Positions 46,031-55,923 of a stretch of 64,000 nt of DNA are shown here, piece after piece. The DNA is taken from the NCBI RefSeq assembly GCF_030818255.1, contig NZ_JAUTAG010000001.1, forward strand, positions 3,410,001 through 3,474,000, written 5' to 3'. The stretch is from Microbacterium sp. SORGH_AS_0969. Its GTDB lineage: Bacteria; Actinomycetota; Actinomycetes; Actinomycetales; Microbacteriaceae. The position numbers and the translations under genes were made by a program. Below the pieces are notes generated by a model, which worked only from the letters and a program-made list of their open reading frames with translations, searched no databases and had not been told where the DNA came from. Position 1 is the first letter of the stretch, and every line of letters starts with the position of its first letter.

Positions 46031-47349
46031 GCCACGCCACCCCCCAGACCCTTCTGGTCCGCGGCGCTCGCGTCGAGGGTCAGGATGCCACCGACCTCCT
46101 CGTCCACGACGGGGTCATCGCCGAGACGGGCACCGGCCTGTCGCACGCGGGCGCCACGGTCGTCGACGCCGACGGGCTCATCGCCCTGCCGGGCCTGGTC
46201 GACCTGCACGTGCACCTGCGCGAGCCCGGGTTCGAGGCATCCGAGACCGTCCTCACCGGATCTCGCGCCGCCGCGGCCGGCGGCTTCACCACCGTCTTCG
46301 CGATGCCCAACACCTCGCCGACCGCTGACACCGCCGGTGTGGTCGAGCAGGAGTTCGCCCTCGGGGAAGCGGCCGGATACGTCCACGTGCAGCCGATCGG
46401 TGCCGTCACCGTCGGACAGAAGGGCGAGCGCCTCGCCGAGCTCGGCGCCATGGCCGACTCGCGCGCCCGGGTGCGCGTCTTCAGCGACGACGGTTTCTGC
46501 GTCTTCGACCCGCTCATCATGCGGCGAGCGCTCGAGTACGTGAAGGCGTTCGACGGCGTGATCGCCCAGCACGCGCAAGACCCGCGGCTCACCGAGGGCG
46601 CGCAGATGAACGAGGGCGCCGTCTCGGCCGAGCTGGGTCTCACCGGCTGGCCCGCGGTCGCCGAGGAGTCGATCATCGCCCGCGACGTGCTGCTGGCCGA
46701 GCACGTCGGCTCGCGCCTGCACGTCTGCCACCTGAGTACGGCGGGCTCGGTCGACATCATCCGCTGGGCCAAGAAGCGCGGCGTCAACGTCACCGCCGAG
46801 GTGACCCCGCACCACCTGCTGCTGACCGACGAGCTCGTGCGCGACTACGACGCGCGCTACAAGGTCAACCCGCCGCTGCGCCGCGAAGAAGACGTCCTGG
46901 CCGTGCGCGAGGGTCTCGCCGACGGCACGATCGACATCGTCGCGACCGACCACGCCCCGCACCCCGCCGAGGCGAAGGCGTGCGAGTGGGCCGCCGCCGC
47001 CAACGGGATGGTGGGGCTCGAGAGCGCTCTCCGGGTCGTGCAGCAGGCGATGGTCGACACGGGCCTGATCGGCTGGGGAGATGTCGCCCGGGTGATGTCG
47101 AAGGCCCCGGCGCGCATCGGTCGGCTCAACGGCCACGGCACACCGCTCGCCGTCGGACAGCCGGCGTCATTCACCCTGTACGACCCGCGCCCCTCGCGCG
47201 CGTTCTCGGTGACCGACCTTCGCGGTCGAAGCAAGAACTCCCCGTACCTCGGTCGGGAGCTGCCGGGAGAGGTGCGGTGGACCGTGCGTTCCGGCATCCC
47301 GACCGTCGCCGATGGTGCGCTGCTCGACGCGCCGGGAGCTCTCGCGTGA
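46027..47349 (+). CDS. pyrC: dihydroorotase
   Basis: A 440-residue class I amidohydrolase. The metal motif [12 protein letters not shown] is near residue 60, with [15 protein letters not shown], the second His region [45 protein letters not shown], and the catalytic Asp in [16 protein letters not shown] near 305. The lysine of some dihydroorotases is replaced, so this is a non-carbamylated type, but I am unsure of that from sequence alone. It is overlapped by pyrB upstream and the small membrane gene downstream. Confidence 0.95.
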   Translation: MSHATPQTLLVRGARVEGQDATDLLVHDGVIAETGTGLSHAGATVVDADGLIALPGLVDLHVHLREPGFEASETVLTGSRAAAAGGFTTVFAMPNTSPTADTAGVVEQEFALGEAAGYVHVQPIGAVTVGQKGERLAELGAMADSRARVRVFSDDGFCVFDPLIMRRALEYVKAFDGVIAQHAQDPRLTEGAQMNEGAVSAELGLTGWPAVAEESIIARDVLLAEHVGSRLHVCHLSTAGSVDIIRWAKKRGVNVTAEVTPHHLLLTDELVRDYDARYKVNPPLRREEDVLAVREGLADGTIDIVATDHAPHPAEAKACEWAAAANGMVGLESALRVVQQAMVDTGLIGWGDVARVMSKAPARIGRLNGHGTPLAVGQPASFTLYDPRPSRAFSVTDLRGRSKNSPYLGRELPGEVRWTVRSGIPTVADGALLDAPGALA

Positions 47350-47849
47350 GCCGCGAGGGTGCTCTGCTCGTGATGGTCGGCGTGGCCGTCTTCCTGCTGG
47401 GTCTGCTGGCGTGGGCCTGGTGGCGACGAACGCGGCGCGATGCGCGCTATTCCGCCCCGGTGGGGGAGCTGCCCGCGGACGCCGTCGAGACGGCGGTGTT
47501 CCCGGGGCTCTACGTCGCCACAACCCGTCACGACGAGCCGCTCGAGCGTCTCGCGGTCAAGGGTCTCGGCTTCCGCTCCCGCGTCGACGTCACCGTCACG
47601 ACGGCCGGCGTCGCGCTCGACCTCCCGGGCCAGCCTCGCATCGCGCTCACCCGCGACCGCCTGATCGACGCGAGCCAGGCGACCGTCGCCATCGACCGCG
47701 TGGTCGAGCGCGACGGCCTGACCCGCGTCGCCTGGCGCATCGACGACGACACGGTCGTCGACACCTACCTCCGACCTCAGGATGCCTCGGCGAAAGCCCT
47801 CGCCGACGCCATCCGTCCGCTCATCACCACGACAGGAAGCGACGCATGA
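47346..47849 (+). CDS. PH-like single-pass membrane protein
   Basis: A 167-residue protein with an N-terminal helix ([22 protein letters not shown], about residues 5-26), a basic stop-transfer RRTRRDAR, and a beta-rich cytoplasmic domain resembling a bacterial PH domain. The same position, between pyrC and carA, holds such a protein in many actinobacteria. Overlaps of 4 bp with both neighbours put it in the pyr operon. Its role is unknown; a link to pyrimidine synthesis rests on position only. Confidence 0.72.
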   Translation: MSREGALLVMVGVAVFLLGLLAWAWWRRTRRDARYSAPVGELPADAVETAVFPGLYVATTRHDEPLERLAVKGLGFRSRVDVTVTTAGVALDLPGQPRIALTRDRLIDASQATVAIDRVVERDGLTRVAWRIDDDTVVDTYLRPQDASAKALADAIRPLITTTGSDA

Positions 47850-49018
47850 CCGCCCTGATCCCTTCCGCGCGCCTGACGCGCGACCCGGCCGTCCTCGTGC
47901 TCGAAGACGGCACCCGTTACACCGGCCGCGCGTACGGTGCGCGCGGCGAGACTCTCGGCGAGGTCGTCTTCGCCACGGGCATGACCGGCTACCAGGAGAC
48001 GATCACCGACCCCTCGTACGCGGGTCAGATCGTGCTGCAGACCGCCCCGCACATCGGCAACACCGGAGTGAACGACGAAGACCCCGAGTCGCGGCGCATC
48101 TGGGTCGCCGGTTACGTCGTGCGCGACCCCTCGCGCATGGTGTCGAACTGGCGCGCCAACCGCTCGCTCGACGACGCGCTCGTCGAAGACGGGATCGTCG
48201 GCATCTCGGGCATCGACACCCGCGCCGTGACCCGTCGGATCCGCTCCTCGGGCAGCATGCGCGGCGGCGTCTTCTCGGGCGAGGCCGCGAGCCTCGACGC
48301 CGAGGAGCAGCTGCGCCGCGTCCGCGAGGCCCCCGGGATGGCCGGCCGCAACCTGTCCGCCGAGGTCTCGGTGACCGAGGTCGAGGTGACCCCGGCCACG
48401 GCCGAGCGCATCGGCAACCTCGCTGTGCTCGACCTCGGAGTGAAGAAGTCCACGATCGACAATCTCGCCGCCCGTGGCTTCGACGTGCACGTCTTCCCGC
48501 AGTCGGCGACGATCGACGAGATCCGCGCGATCGAGCCCGTCGCCGCGTTCTACTCGAACGGCCCGGGTGACCCCGCGGCATCCGATCAGCACGTCGAACT
48601 GCTGCGCGAGGTCCTGAGCGACGGCCTGCCGTTCTTCGGCATCTGCTTCGGCAACCAGCTGCTCGGTCGCGCCCTCGGCTTCGGCACGTACAAGCTGCCG
48701 TTCGGACACCGCGGCATCAACCAGCCCGTGCTCGACAAGACCACCGGCCGCGTCGAGATCACGTCCCAGAACCACGGCTTCGCCGTCGACGCGCCCCTCG
48801 ACCAGGTCGTCGACAGCCCGAACGGCTTCGGCCGCGTCGAGGTGAGCCACATCGGCCTCAACGACCAGGTCGTGGAGGGCCTGCGAGCCCTCGACATCCC
48901 CGCGTTCAGCGTGCAGTACCACCCCGAGGCAGCCTCGGGTCCGCACGACGCCAACTACCTGTTCGACCGCTTCCGCGAGATGGTTCTCGCCACGATGGAG
49001 ACCAAGAAGAATGCCTAA
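47846..49018 (+). CDS. carA: carbamoyl-phosphate synthase small subunit
   Basis: A 390-residue glutaminase subunit. The N-terminal CarA-specific domain has [22 protein letters not shown] near residue 40 and [15 protein letters not shown] near 118. The class I amidotransferase domain has the nucleophile C267 in [16 protein letters not shown] and the [11 protein letters not shown]is-Glu pair near 365. ATG at 47846 overlaps the previous stop. Its end overlaps carB by 8 bp. Confidence 0.97.
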   Translation: MTALIPSARLTRDPAVLVLEDGTRYTGRAYGARGETLGEVVFATGMTGYQETITDPSYAGQIVLQTAPHIGNTGVNDEDPESRRIWVAGYVVRDPSRMVSNWRANRSLDDALVEDGIVGISGIDTRAVTRRIRSSGSMRGGVFSGEAASLDAEEQLRRVREAPGMAGRNLSAEVSVTEVEVTPATAERIGNLAVLDLGVKKSTIDNLAARGFDVHVFPQSATIDEIRAIEPVAAFYSNGPGDPAASDQHVELLREVLSDGLPFFGICFGNQLLGRALGFGTYKLPFGHRGINQPVLDKTTGRVEITSQNHGFAVDAPLDQVVDSPNGFGRVEVSHIGLNDQVVEGLRALDIPAFSVQYHPEAASGPHDANYLFDRFREMVLATMETKKNA

Positions 49019-52000
49019 GCGCGACGACATCAACTCCGTCCTCGTCATCGGCTCCGGCCCGATCGTCATCGGTCAGGCCTGCGAGTTCGACTACTCCGGC
49101 ACCCAGGCGTGCCGCGTGCTCCGCGAAGAGGGGGTGCGCGTCATCCTCGTCAACTCCAACCCGGCGACGATCATGACCGACCCCGACTTCGCCGACGCGA
49201 CGTACATCGAGCCGATCACCCCCGAGGTGATCGAGTCGATCATCGCCAAGGAGAAGCCGGATGCCGTGCTCCCGACGCTCGGTGGACAGACGGCGCTCAA
49301 TGCGGCCATCCAGCTGCACAAGCGCGGCATCCTCGAGAAGTACGACGTCGAGCTCATCGGCGCCGACTTCGACGCGATCAACCGCGGCGAGGACCGCCAG
49401 ATCTTCAAGGAGCTCGTGATCGAGGCGGGCGCCGACGTCGCGGCATCCGTGATCTGCCACTCGATGGACGAGCTCCTCGCCGGCGCCGAGAAGCTCGGCT
49501 ACCCGCTGGTCGTCCGCCCCTCCTTCACGATGGGCGGTCTCGGCTCGGGCTTCGCGTACGACGAGGCCGACCTCCGCCGCATCGGCGGCGCGGGTCTGCA
49601 CGACTCACCCACCAACGAGGTGCTGCTCGAGGAGTCGATCCTCGGGTGGAAGGAGTACGAACTCGAGCTCATGCGCGACACCGCCGACAACACGGTGGTC
49701 GTCTGCTCCATCGAGAACGTCGACCCGGTCGGGGTGCACACGGGTGACTCGATCACCGTGGCCCCCGCCCTGACGCTCACCGACCGTGAGTACCAGCGCC
49801 TGCGCGACATCGGCATCGACATCATCCGCGCCGTCGGCGTCGACACCGGTGGCTGCAACATCCAGTTCGCCGTCGACCCCAAGACCGGTCGCATCATCGT
49901 CATCGAGATGAACCCGCGCGTCTCGCGCTCGTCGGCGCTCGCGTCGAAGGCCACGGGCTTCCCGATCGCCAAGATCGCGGCGAAGCTCGCGATCGGCTAC
50001 CGACTGGATGAGATCCCCAACGACATCACCAAGGTGACCCCGGCGAGCTTCGAGCCCACGCTCGACTACGTCGTGGTGAAGGTTCCGCGCTTCAACTTCG
50101 AGAAGTTCCCCGCCGCCGACACCACGCTCACCACGACCATGAAGTCGGTCGGCGAGGCCATGGCGATCGGCCGCAACTACACCACGGCCCTGCAGAAGGC
50201 GCTCCGCTCGCTCGAGAAGCGCGGGTCGAGCTTCCACTGGGGCGAGGAGTCACGCTCGGTCGAGGAGCTGCTCGAGATCGCGAAGACCCCGACCGACGGC
50301 CGCATCGTCGTGCTGCAGCAGGCGCTGCGCAAGGGCGCGACGCCCGAGCAGGCGTTCGACGCGACGGCGATCGACCCGTGGTTCATCGACCAGATGGTGC
50401 TGATCAACGAGGTCGCGGAGTTCATCGGCGCAGCCGACGAGCTGGATGCCGACACCCTGCGCGTCGCGAAGGAGCACGGTTTCAGCGACGCGCAGATCGC
50501 GCAGATCCGCGGGCTCGACGAGGCCGAGGTGCGTGAGACCCGCTACGCACTCGACGTGCGCCCGGTCTACAAGACGGTCGACACGTGCGCGGGGGAGTTC
50601 CCGGCCCTCACGCCGTACCACTACTCCTCGTACGACGCCGAGACCGAGGTCACCCCCTCCGACCGCACGAAGGTCGTCATCATCGGCTCGGGCCCGAACC
50701 GCATCGGTCAGGGCGTCGAGTTCGACTACTCGTGCGTGCACGCCTCGTTCGCGCTGTCGGACGCCGGGTACGAGACCGTCATGGTGAACTGCAACCCCGA
50801 GACCGTGTCGACCGACTACGACACCAGCGACCGCCTCTACTTCGAGCCGCTGACGCTCGAGGACGTGCTCGAGGTGCTCCACGCCGAGTCGCAGTCCGGC
50901 ACGATCCTCGGCGTCGTCTGCCAGCTCGGCGGTCAGACGCCGCTGGGCCTGGCGAAGGGTATCGAGGCCGCCGGCTACACGATCCTCGGCACGAGCCCCG
51001 AGGCGATCGACCTCGCCGAGGAGCGCGAGCTGTTCTCGCGCCTGCTCGACGAGGCCGGTCTCGTCGCCCCGCGCAACGGCACCGCGATCGACGTCGAGGG
51101 CGCCGTGCAGGTGGCCGAGGAGATCGGCTACCCCGTGCTCGTGCGCCCGAGCTTCGTGCTCGGCGGACGCGGCATGGAGATCGTCTACTCGACCGAGGCG
51201 CTGCGCGACTACTTCGTGCGCGTCGCCGACCAGGCGATCATCGGACCCGGCCTGCCGCTCCTTGTCGACCGCTTCCTCGACGACGCGATCGAGCTCGACG
51301 TCGACGCCCTCTTCGACGGCACCGACCTGTACATCGGCGGCGTCATGGAGCACCTCGAAGAGGCCGGCATCCACTCCGGTGACTCGTCCTGCACCCTGCC
51401 GCCCGTGTCGCTCGGCCGCACCGAGGTCGACCGCGTGCGCGAGGCGACGCTCGCGATCGCGAAGGGCGTCGGTGTCCGGGGGCTCCTGAACGTGCAGTTC
51501 GCGATCTCGGCGGGCGTGCTCTACGTCATCGAGGCGAACCCCCGCGCGAGCCGCACGGTCCCGTTCGTGTCGAAGGCGCTCGGCATCCCGCTCGCCAAGG
51601 CCGCCAGCCGCATCATGGCCGGCAACACCATCGCCGAGCTGATCGCCGAGGGGCTGCTGCCCGAGCAGGATGGCTCCCGCGTCCCGCTGGACGCGCCGGT
51701 CGCCGTCAAGGAGGCCGTGCTGCCGTTCAAGCGGTTCCGCACCGCCGACGGTCGCACGGTCGACAGCGTGCTCGGGCCCGAGATGCGCTCGACCGGCGAG
51801 GTCATGGGCATCGACCGCGATTTCCCAACCGCGTTCGCGAAGAGCCAGGAAGCCGCGTACGGCGGGATGCCGACCTCGGGGACCGTGTTCATCTCGGTCG
51901 CCGATGCCGACAAGCGCGCCGTGATCCTGCCCGCCCACCGGCTGCAGGAACTCGGTTTCTCGCTGCTCGCGACCGAGGGAACGGCCGAGATCCTGGCGCG

Positions 52001-52298
52001 CAACGGCATCCGGGTGCAGGTCGTCGAGAAGTACTCCGAGACGCAGGGGTCGGACCAGCAGAATGTCGTCGACCTCATCAACGCGGGGGAGATCGACATG
52101 ATCGTCAACACCCCCAGCGGTGGTACGGCCCGCGCCGACGGATACGAGATCCGCGCCGCCGCGGTCGCCGCCGACAAGGCGCTGTTCACCACGATGGCCG
52201 TGCTCGGTGCCGCGGTGAGCGCTCTCGGTGCGATGAAGGACGGTTTCGGCGTGCGCAGCCTCCAGGAGTACGCGACCGACCGCGCGGGTCGCCTGTGA
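49011..52298 (+). CDS. carB: carbamoyl-phosphate synthase large subunit
   Basis: A 1095-residue synthase formed by two duplicated ATP-grasp halves (carboxyphosphate about 1-400, carbamate about 555-940), an oligomerisation segment between them, and a C-terminal allosteric domain (about 945-1095). Both halves show [19 protein letters not shown] / [18 protein letters not shown] openings and [11 protein letters not shown] / [12 protein letters not shown]. It supplies carbamoyl phosphate for both pyrimidines and arginine, although only the pyr context is seen here. It overlaps pyrF by 4 bp. Confidence 0.98.
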   Translation: MPKRDDINSVLVIGSGPIVIGQACEFDYSGTQACRVLREEGVRVILVNSNPATIMTDPDFADATYIEPITPEVIESIIAKEKPDAVLPTLGGQTALNAAIQLHKRGILEKYDVELIGADFDAINRGEDRQIFKELVIEAGADVAASVICHSMDELLAGAEKLGYPLVVRPSFTMGGLGSGFAYDEADLRRIGGAGLHDSPTNEVLLEESILGWKEYELELMRDTADNTVVVCSIENVDPVGVHTGDSITVAPALTLTDREYQRLRDIGIDIIRAVGVDTGGCNIQFAVDPKTGRIIVIEMNPRVSRSSALASKATGFPIAKIAAKLAIGYRLDEIPNDITKVTPASFEPTLDYVVVKVPRFNFEKFPAADTTLTTTMKSVGEAMAIGRNYTTALQKALRSLEKRGSSFHWGEESRSVEELLEIAKTPTDGRIVVLQQALRKGATPEQAFDATAIDPWFIDQMVLINEVAEFIGAADELDADTLRVAKEHGFSDAQIAQIRGLDEAEVRETRYALDVRPVYKTVDTCAGEFPALTPYHYSSYDAETEVTPSDRTKVVIIGSGPNRIGQGVEFDYSCVHASFALSDAGYETVMVNCNPETVSTDYDTSDRLYFEPLTLEDVLEVLHAESQSGTILGVVCQLGGQTPLGLAKGIEAAGYTILGTSPEAIDLAEERELFSRLLDEAGLVAPRNGTAIDVEGAVQVAEEIGYPVLVRPSFVLGGRGMEIVYSTEALRDYFVRVADQAIIGPGLPLLVDRFLDDAIELDVDALFDGTDLYIGGVMEHLEEAGIHSGDSSCTLPPVSLGRTEVDRVREATLAIAKGVGVRGLLNVQFAISAGVLYVIEANPRASRTVPFVSKALGIPLAKAASRIMAGNTIAELIAEGLLPEQDGSRVPLDAPVAVKEAVLPFKRFRTADGRTVDSVLGPEMRSTGEVMGIDRDFPTAFAKSQEAAYGGMPTSGTVFISVADADKRAVILPAHRLQELGFSLLATEGTAEILARNGIRVQVVEKYSETQGSDQQNVVDLINAGEIDMIVNTPSGGTARADGYEIRAAAVAADKALFTTMAVLGAAVSALGAMKDGFGVRSLQEYATDRAGRL

Positions 52299-53155
52299 GC
52301 GAGTCGTTCGGTCAGCGGCTCAGCGCCGCACTGTCGACCCACGGCGCCCTGTGCGTCGGCATCGACCCCCACGCCGCTCTGTTGTCGGCGTGGGGGCTGG
52401 ATGCCACGGCATCCGGTGCCCGTGACTTCGGCCTGCGGGTGGTCGAGGCCGCCCGCGGCCGGGTCGGGGTCGTGAAGCCGCAGGTGGCGTTCTACGAGCG
52501 CTACGGTTCACAGGGCTTCGCCGCGCTCGAAGACGTCATGGCCGCCGCCCGCGAGGCGGGGCTCCTCGTGGTCGCCGACGCCAAGCGCGGCGACATCGGC
52601 ACGACCATGGAGGGCTACGCCCACGCGTGGCTCGAGCCCGGTTCTCCCCTCGAAGCGGATGCCGTGACCCTGTCGCCCTACATGGGTGCCGACTCGCTGC
52701 GCGACACGCTGTCGTTGGCGATCCGCCACGGCAAGGGTGCGTTCGTCCTGACGGCGACGAGCAACCCCGAGGCACGCGCCCTCCAGAGCGCGATCGTCGA
52801 CGACGCCCTCGCCGTGGGCGACCACGAACACGTCGCCGCGCGCGTCGCGCACGACGTGAACGAGGCGAACATCGGCGCACCCGGTGCCCTCGGTTCGATC
52901 GGCGTCGTGGTCGGAGCGACCGTCGACCGGACGGCCTTCGGCCTGGGCGACGTGGCACTGGCGGGGATGCCGATCCTCGCCCCCGGGTTCGGAGCACAGG
53001 GCGCTGAGCCGGCCGACCTGGGTCGGCTGTTCGGGTACGTCGCGTCGGCGGTCGTCGCGAACGAGAGCCGCAGCGTCCTCGCGGTGGGACCTGATCGACT
53101 CGCCGCCCGCATCGAGGAGCGCGCCGCGCTGTATCAGGGGGTGTCCCGTGGCTGA
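52295..53155 (+). CDS. pyrF: orotidine 5'-phosphate decarboxylase
   Basis: A 286-residue type 2 decarboxylase (the mycobacterial/myxobacterial-like long form), making UMP. The catalytic Asp-Lys-Asp set is in [18 protein letters not shown] near residue 92. The N-terminus [12 protein letters not shown] and the C-terminal [20 protein letters not shown] phosphate loop are as expected. The GTG start overlaps carB (GTGA). The 3' end overlaps the mIHF-Gmk fusion by 8 bp. pyrD and pyrE are not in the window. Confidence 0.95.
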   Translation: MSESFGQRLSAALSTHGALCVGIDPHAALLSAWGLDATASGARDFGLRVVEAARGRVGVVKPQVAFYERYGSQGFAALEDVMAAAREAGLLVVADAKRGDIGTTMEGYAHAWLEPGSPLEADAVTLSPYMGADSLRDTLSLAIRHGKGAFVLTATSNPEARALQSAIVDDALAVGDHEHVAARVAHDVNEANIGAPGALGSIGVVVGATVDRTAFGLGDVALAGMPILAPGFGAQGAEPADLGRLFGYVASAVVANESRSVLAVGPDRLAARIEERAALYQGVSRG

Positions 53156-54053
53156 GTCCCGTCGTCCGCCCGAGGTGGATCGTGCCGCGGCCTCTCGCCG
53201 TGCGGTCGCCGCCCGTCGCGAGCGGGCAGCGCTCAAGCGCGACGTGTCGACGCGCGTCATCAGCCCGCAGGAGCTGCTTCGTCGCGGTCTCGAGGACCCG
53301 TCGTCGGCCGCGGGTGCGATGCGCGTGACCGAGTTCCTGACCGCGATCCCCGCGATCGGCGAGAACAAGCGCGACCGGATTCTCGATTCGCTCGGCATCT
53401 CTCCGGTCAAGCGCCTCGGCGGGCTGGGGTCGCGTCAGCGCGACGCGCTCCGCGACTACCTCGACAGCCGGTGGCCCGAGCCAGGCCCTCGCGCCGGCCG
53501 GAGTCGGTTGATCGTGCTGGCCGGTCCCACCGCCGTGGGCAAGGGAACCGTCGCGGCCTACATCAAAGACCACCACCCCGAGATCCACCTGTCCGTCTCG
53601 GCGACCACGCGGGCTCCGCGTCCCGGAGAGGTCGAGGGCGAGCACTACTACTTCGTCGACGACGCCGAGTTCGACCGTCTGGTCGCCACCGATGCGCTGC
53701 TCGAGTGGGCGACCGTCCACAACCGCCACCGCTACGGAACGCCGCGTGAGCCGATCGAGCGCGTGCTTGCGGCGGGCGGAACGGCCCTGCTCGAGATCGA
53801 TCTGCAGGGGGCGCGTCAGGTGCGCGCCGCCGAACCGTCCGCGACGCTCGTCTTCCTTCTCCCGCCGAGCTGGGACGAACTCGTCCAGCGCCTCGTCGGA
53901 CGAGGGACCGAGGATGCCGAGGAGCGGGCGCGGCGACTGCGCACGGCGCGCGTCGAGCTGGCGGCGCAGAACGAGTTCGACTACCGCGTCGTGAACGACG
54001 ACGTCGCCCGCGCGGCCGCCGAGGTCGTGTCTCTCGCCGCGCCGCGGCGCTGA
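53148..54053 (+). CDS. gmk: fused actinobacterial integration host factor - guanylate kinase
   Basis: A 301-residue protein joining two products that are separate neighbours in mycobacteria and streptomycetes. Residues about 15-105 match mIHF: a basic helix ASRRAVAARRERAALKRDVS, then MRVTEFLTAIPAIGENKRDRILDSLGISPVKRLGGLGSRQRDAL with the DNA-binding helix-hairpin-like turn. Residues about 118-300 are guanylate kinase: P-loop AGPTAVGKGTVA, SATTRAPRPGEVEGEHYYFVD, LLEWATVHNRHRYGTP and LEIDLQGARQVR. GTG at 53148 with AGGGGG upstream. No stop or internal start clearly separates the halves, though an internal ATG at the mIHF core could make a shorter form. rpoZ follows. Confidence 0.93.
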   Translation: MAESRRPPEVDRAAASRRAVAARRERAALKRDVSTRVISPQELLRRGLEDPSSAAGAMRVTEFLTAIPAIGENKRDRILDSLGISPVKRLGGLGSRQRDALRDYLDSRWPEPGPRAGRSRLIVLAGPTAVGKGTVAAYIKDHHPEIHLSVSATTRAPRPGEVEGEHYYFVDDAEFDRLVATDALLEWATVHNRHRYGTPREPIERVLAAGGTALLEIDLQGARQVRAAEPSATLVFLLPPSWDELVQRLVGRGTEDAEERARRLRTARVELAAQNEFDYRVVNDDVARAAAEVVSLAAPRR

Positions 54054-54069
54054 CACGGCGTGCTCCCCA

Positions 54070-54137
54070 GTTTGGGGCGCGCTTTTTCGCTTGGGGCGCG
54101 GAATTCTGCGCCCCAAACCGATAATCCCGCCCCAAAC
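54070..54137. repeat. 68-bp nested palindrome (family C)
   Basis: Outer arms GTTTGGGGCG / CGCCCCAAAC and an inner stem TTGGGGCGC / GCGCCCCAA around GAATTC. It has the same architecture as family A, with one motif used in both outer and inner arms, but a different sequence. It lies between gmk and rpoZ; single copy here. Confidence 0.85.
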
Positions 54138-54180
54138 GCCGCCGACGCGACGCCTTCGCGCGGTCTGCGCGGGCGTCGGA

Positions 54181-54186
54181 TAGAAT
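54181..54186 (+). promoter_or_regulatory. -10 box of rpoZ
   Basis: TAGAAT, giving a leader of about 57 nt that ends in AGGAGG before the rpoZ ATG. It implies rpoZ has its own promoter, separated from the pyr-gmk operon by the family-C palindrome. Confidence 0.55.
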
Positions 54187-54249
54187 GACAGGATGCTTCG
54201 GCGCGTCGCGCGCCGCATCCACCCATCCCGCCGAACCAGGAGGTTCCCC

Positions 54250-54504
54250 ATGGCCGGACGTAACCAGGGCATCATCGACCCGCCCATCGACGCGCTGCTC
54301 GACAAGGTCGACTCGAAGTACCAGCTCGTGATCTACGCATCCAAGCGGGCGCGTCAGATCAACGACTACTACTCCGACCTGCACGAGGGAAACCTCTTCG
54401 ACAACGTCGGCCCCCTCGTCGACTCCACGGTCGAAGACAAGCCGCTCACCATCGCGCTGCACGAGATCCACGAAGACAAGCTGCGTCTGCGCGCTGCGGA
54501 GTAA
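54250..54504 (+). CDS. rpoZ: RNA polymerase omega subunit
   Basis: An 84-residue omega subunit that helps assemble the beta' subunit. The signature is [32 protein letters not shown] at 54250 is set by AGGAGG (54239-54244); the open frame continues upstream to 54193, but that part is leader. The usual next gene in relatives, coaBC (dfp), is absent; a terminator and then metK follow. Confidence 0.96.
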   Translation: MAGRNQGIIDPPIDALLDKVDSKYQLVIYASKRARQINDYYSDLHEGNLFDNVGPLVDSTVEDKPLTIALHEIHEDKLRLRAAE

Positions 54505-54548
54505 TCCACATCAACAGCGCACACGTGATCTGTTCACAGATGTGACGA

Positions 54549-54579
54549 TGCCCCGGGCGGCTCACCGCCGCCCGGGGCA
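54549..54579 (+). terminator. rpoZ terminator
   Basis: Perfect 12-bp stem TGCCCCGGGCGG / CCGCCCGGGGCA with a 7-nt loop, followed by TACTTGTG. It is the strongest terminator in the window. Just upstream, ATCTGTTCACAGAT (54529-54542) is a small perfect hairpin of unknown role. Confidence 0.9.
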
Positions 54580-54633
54580 TACTTGTGCCCGTTCCCCCTC
54601 GCTCACCCCGCTCGCTCACCCCACGGAGTCGTC

Positions 54634-55827
54634 TTGACCGACCTGCGCCTGTTCACGTCCGAGTCCGTCACCGAAGGACACCCCGACAAGATCTGCGACC
54701 AGATCTCGGACAGCATCCTCGATGCGATCCTGACCGACGACCCGACGGGGCGCGTCGCGGTCGAGACGCTCGTCACCACGGGTCTCGTCCACGTCGCCGG
54801 AGAGGTGTCGACGAGCGCTTACGTCGAGATCCCGGCGATCGTGCGCGACGTGGTCACCCGCATCGGCTACACGTCGAGCGAGACGGGCTTCGACGGCGAC
54901 TCGTGCGGCGTGTCCATTTCGATCGGGGCGCAGTCCTCCGACATCGCCGCGGGCGTCAACAAGGCCTTCGAGCAGCGTGAGCGCGGTTCCGTCGACCCTC
55001 GCGATCTCCAGGGCGCGGGCGACCAGGGCATCATGTTCGGCTTCGCGACCAACGAGACGCCGCAGCTCATGCCGATGGCGGCGTGGACCGCGCACCGCAT
55101 CGCCGAGCGCCTGGCATCCGTCCGCAAGAACGGCACGCTGCCGTTCCTTCGCCCCGACGGCAAGACCCAGGTGACACTGGGGTACGACGGTCACACCCCG
55201 CGCACCGTCGACTCCGTCGTCCTCTCGACCCAGCACCACCCCGACATCTCGCAGGAAGACCTGCGGGCGCAGGTCCAGGCCGAGGTCATCGACCCGGTGC
55301 TCGCTGAGACGGGGCTCGAGCTGCCCGACGTGAAGTACTACATCAACCCGGCGGGTCCCTTCGTCATCGGCGGGCCCAAGGGCGACGCCGGGCTCACCGG
55401 GCGCAAGATCATCATCGACACCTACGGCGGCGCCTCCCGTCACGGTGGCGGCGCGTTCAGCGGCAAAGACCCGTCCAAGGTCGACCGTTCGGCCGCCTAC
55501 GCCATGCGGTGGGTCGCGAAGAACGCCGTCGCGGCGGGGCTCGCCGACCGCCTCGAGGTGCAGATCGCCTACGCGATCGGCAAGGCCAACCCCGTGGGCC
55601 TCTACGTGGAGTCGTTCGGCACCGCTCACGTGGACGATGAGGTGATCGTCCGCGCGATCCGCGATGTGTTCGACCTGCGTCCGAAGGCGATCGTCGAGCA
55701 GCTCGACCTGCTCCGCCCGATCTACGCGCAGACGGCGACGTACGGCCACTTCGGCCGCGAGCTGCCCGACTTCACCTGGGAGCGCACAGACCGCGTCGAC
55801 GAGCTGCGCGCCGCCGCCGGGCTCTGA
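54634..55827 (+). CDS. metK: S-adenosylmethionine synthase
   Basis: A 397-residue enzyme making SAM from methionine and ATP. Seen: [28 protein letters not shown], the [19 protein letters not shown]-binding motif near residue 122, the [19 protein letters not shown] signature near 275 and [17 protein letters not shown]. The TTG start at 54634 is chosen because CGGAG lies five bases upstream and the product starts [12 protein letters not shown] like relatives; the open frame further upstream is noncoding. No SAM riboswitch is recognisable in the leader. Confidence 0.95.
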   Translation: MTDLRLFTSESVTEGHPDKICDQISDSILDAILTDDPTGRVAVETLVTTGLVHVAGEVSTSAYVEIPAIVRDVVTRIGYTSSETGFDGDSCGVSISIGAQSSDIAAGVNKAFEQRERGSVDPRDLQGAGDQGIMFGFATNETPQLMPMAAWTAHRIAERLASVRKNGTLPFLRPDGKTQVTLGYDGHTPRTVDSVVLSTQHHPDISQEDLRAQVQAEVIDPVLAETGLELPDVKYYINPAGPFVIGGPKGDAGLTGRKIIIDTYGGASRHGGGAFSGKDPSKVDRSAAYAMRWVAKNAVAAGLADRLEVQIAYAIGKANPVGLYVESFGTAHVDDEVIVRAIRDVFDLRPKAIVEQLDLLRPIYAQTATYGHFGRELPDFTWERTDRVDELRAAAGL

Positions 55828-55923
55828 CCGTGCGGGCGGGCGGCGCGAGGTGGGGCGGGAGCCCCGCCCGGCGCGCGGCGCACCCCGGGGGAGCGACGTC
55901 AGCGGCGCCGAGAGGGTGCGCTC

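Noticed and set aside
54505..54633. SAM riboswitch before metK
   Set aside because: The small ATCTG/CAGAT hairpin and the terminator do not match any SAM riboswitch core I can recognise.
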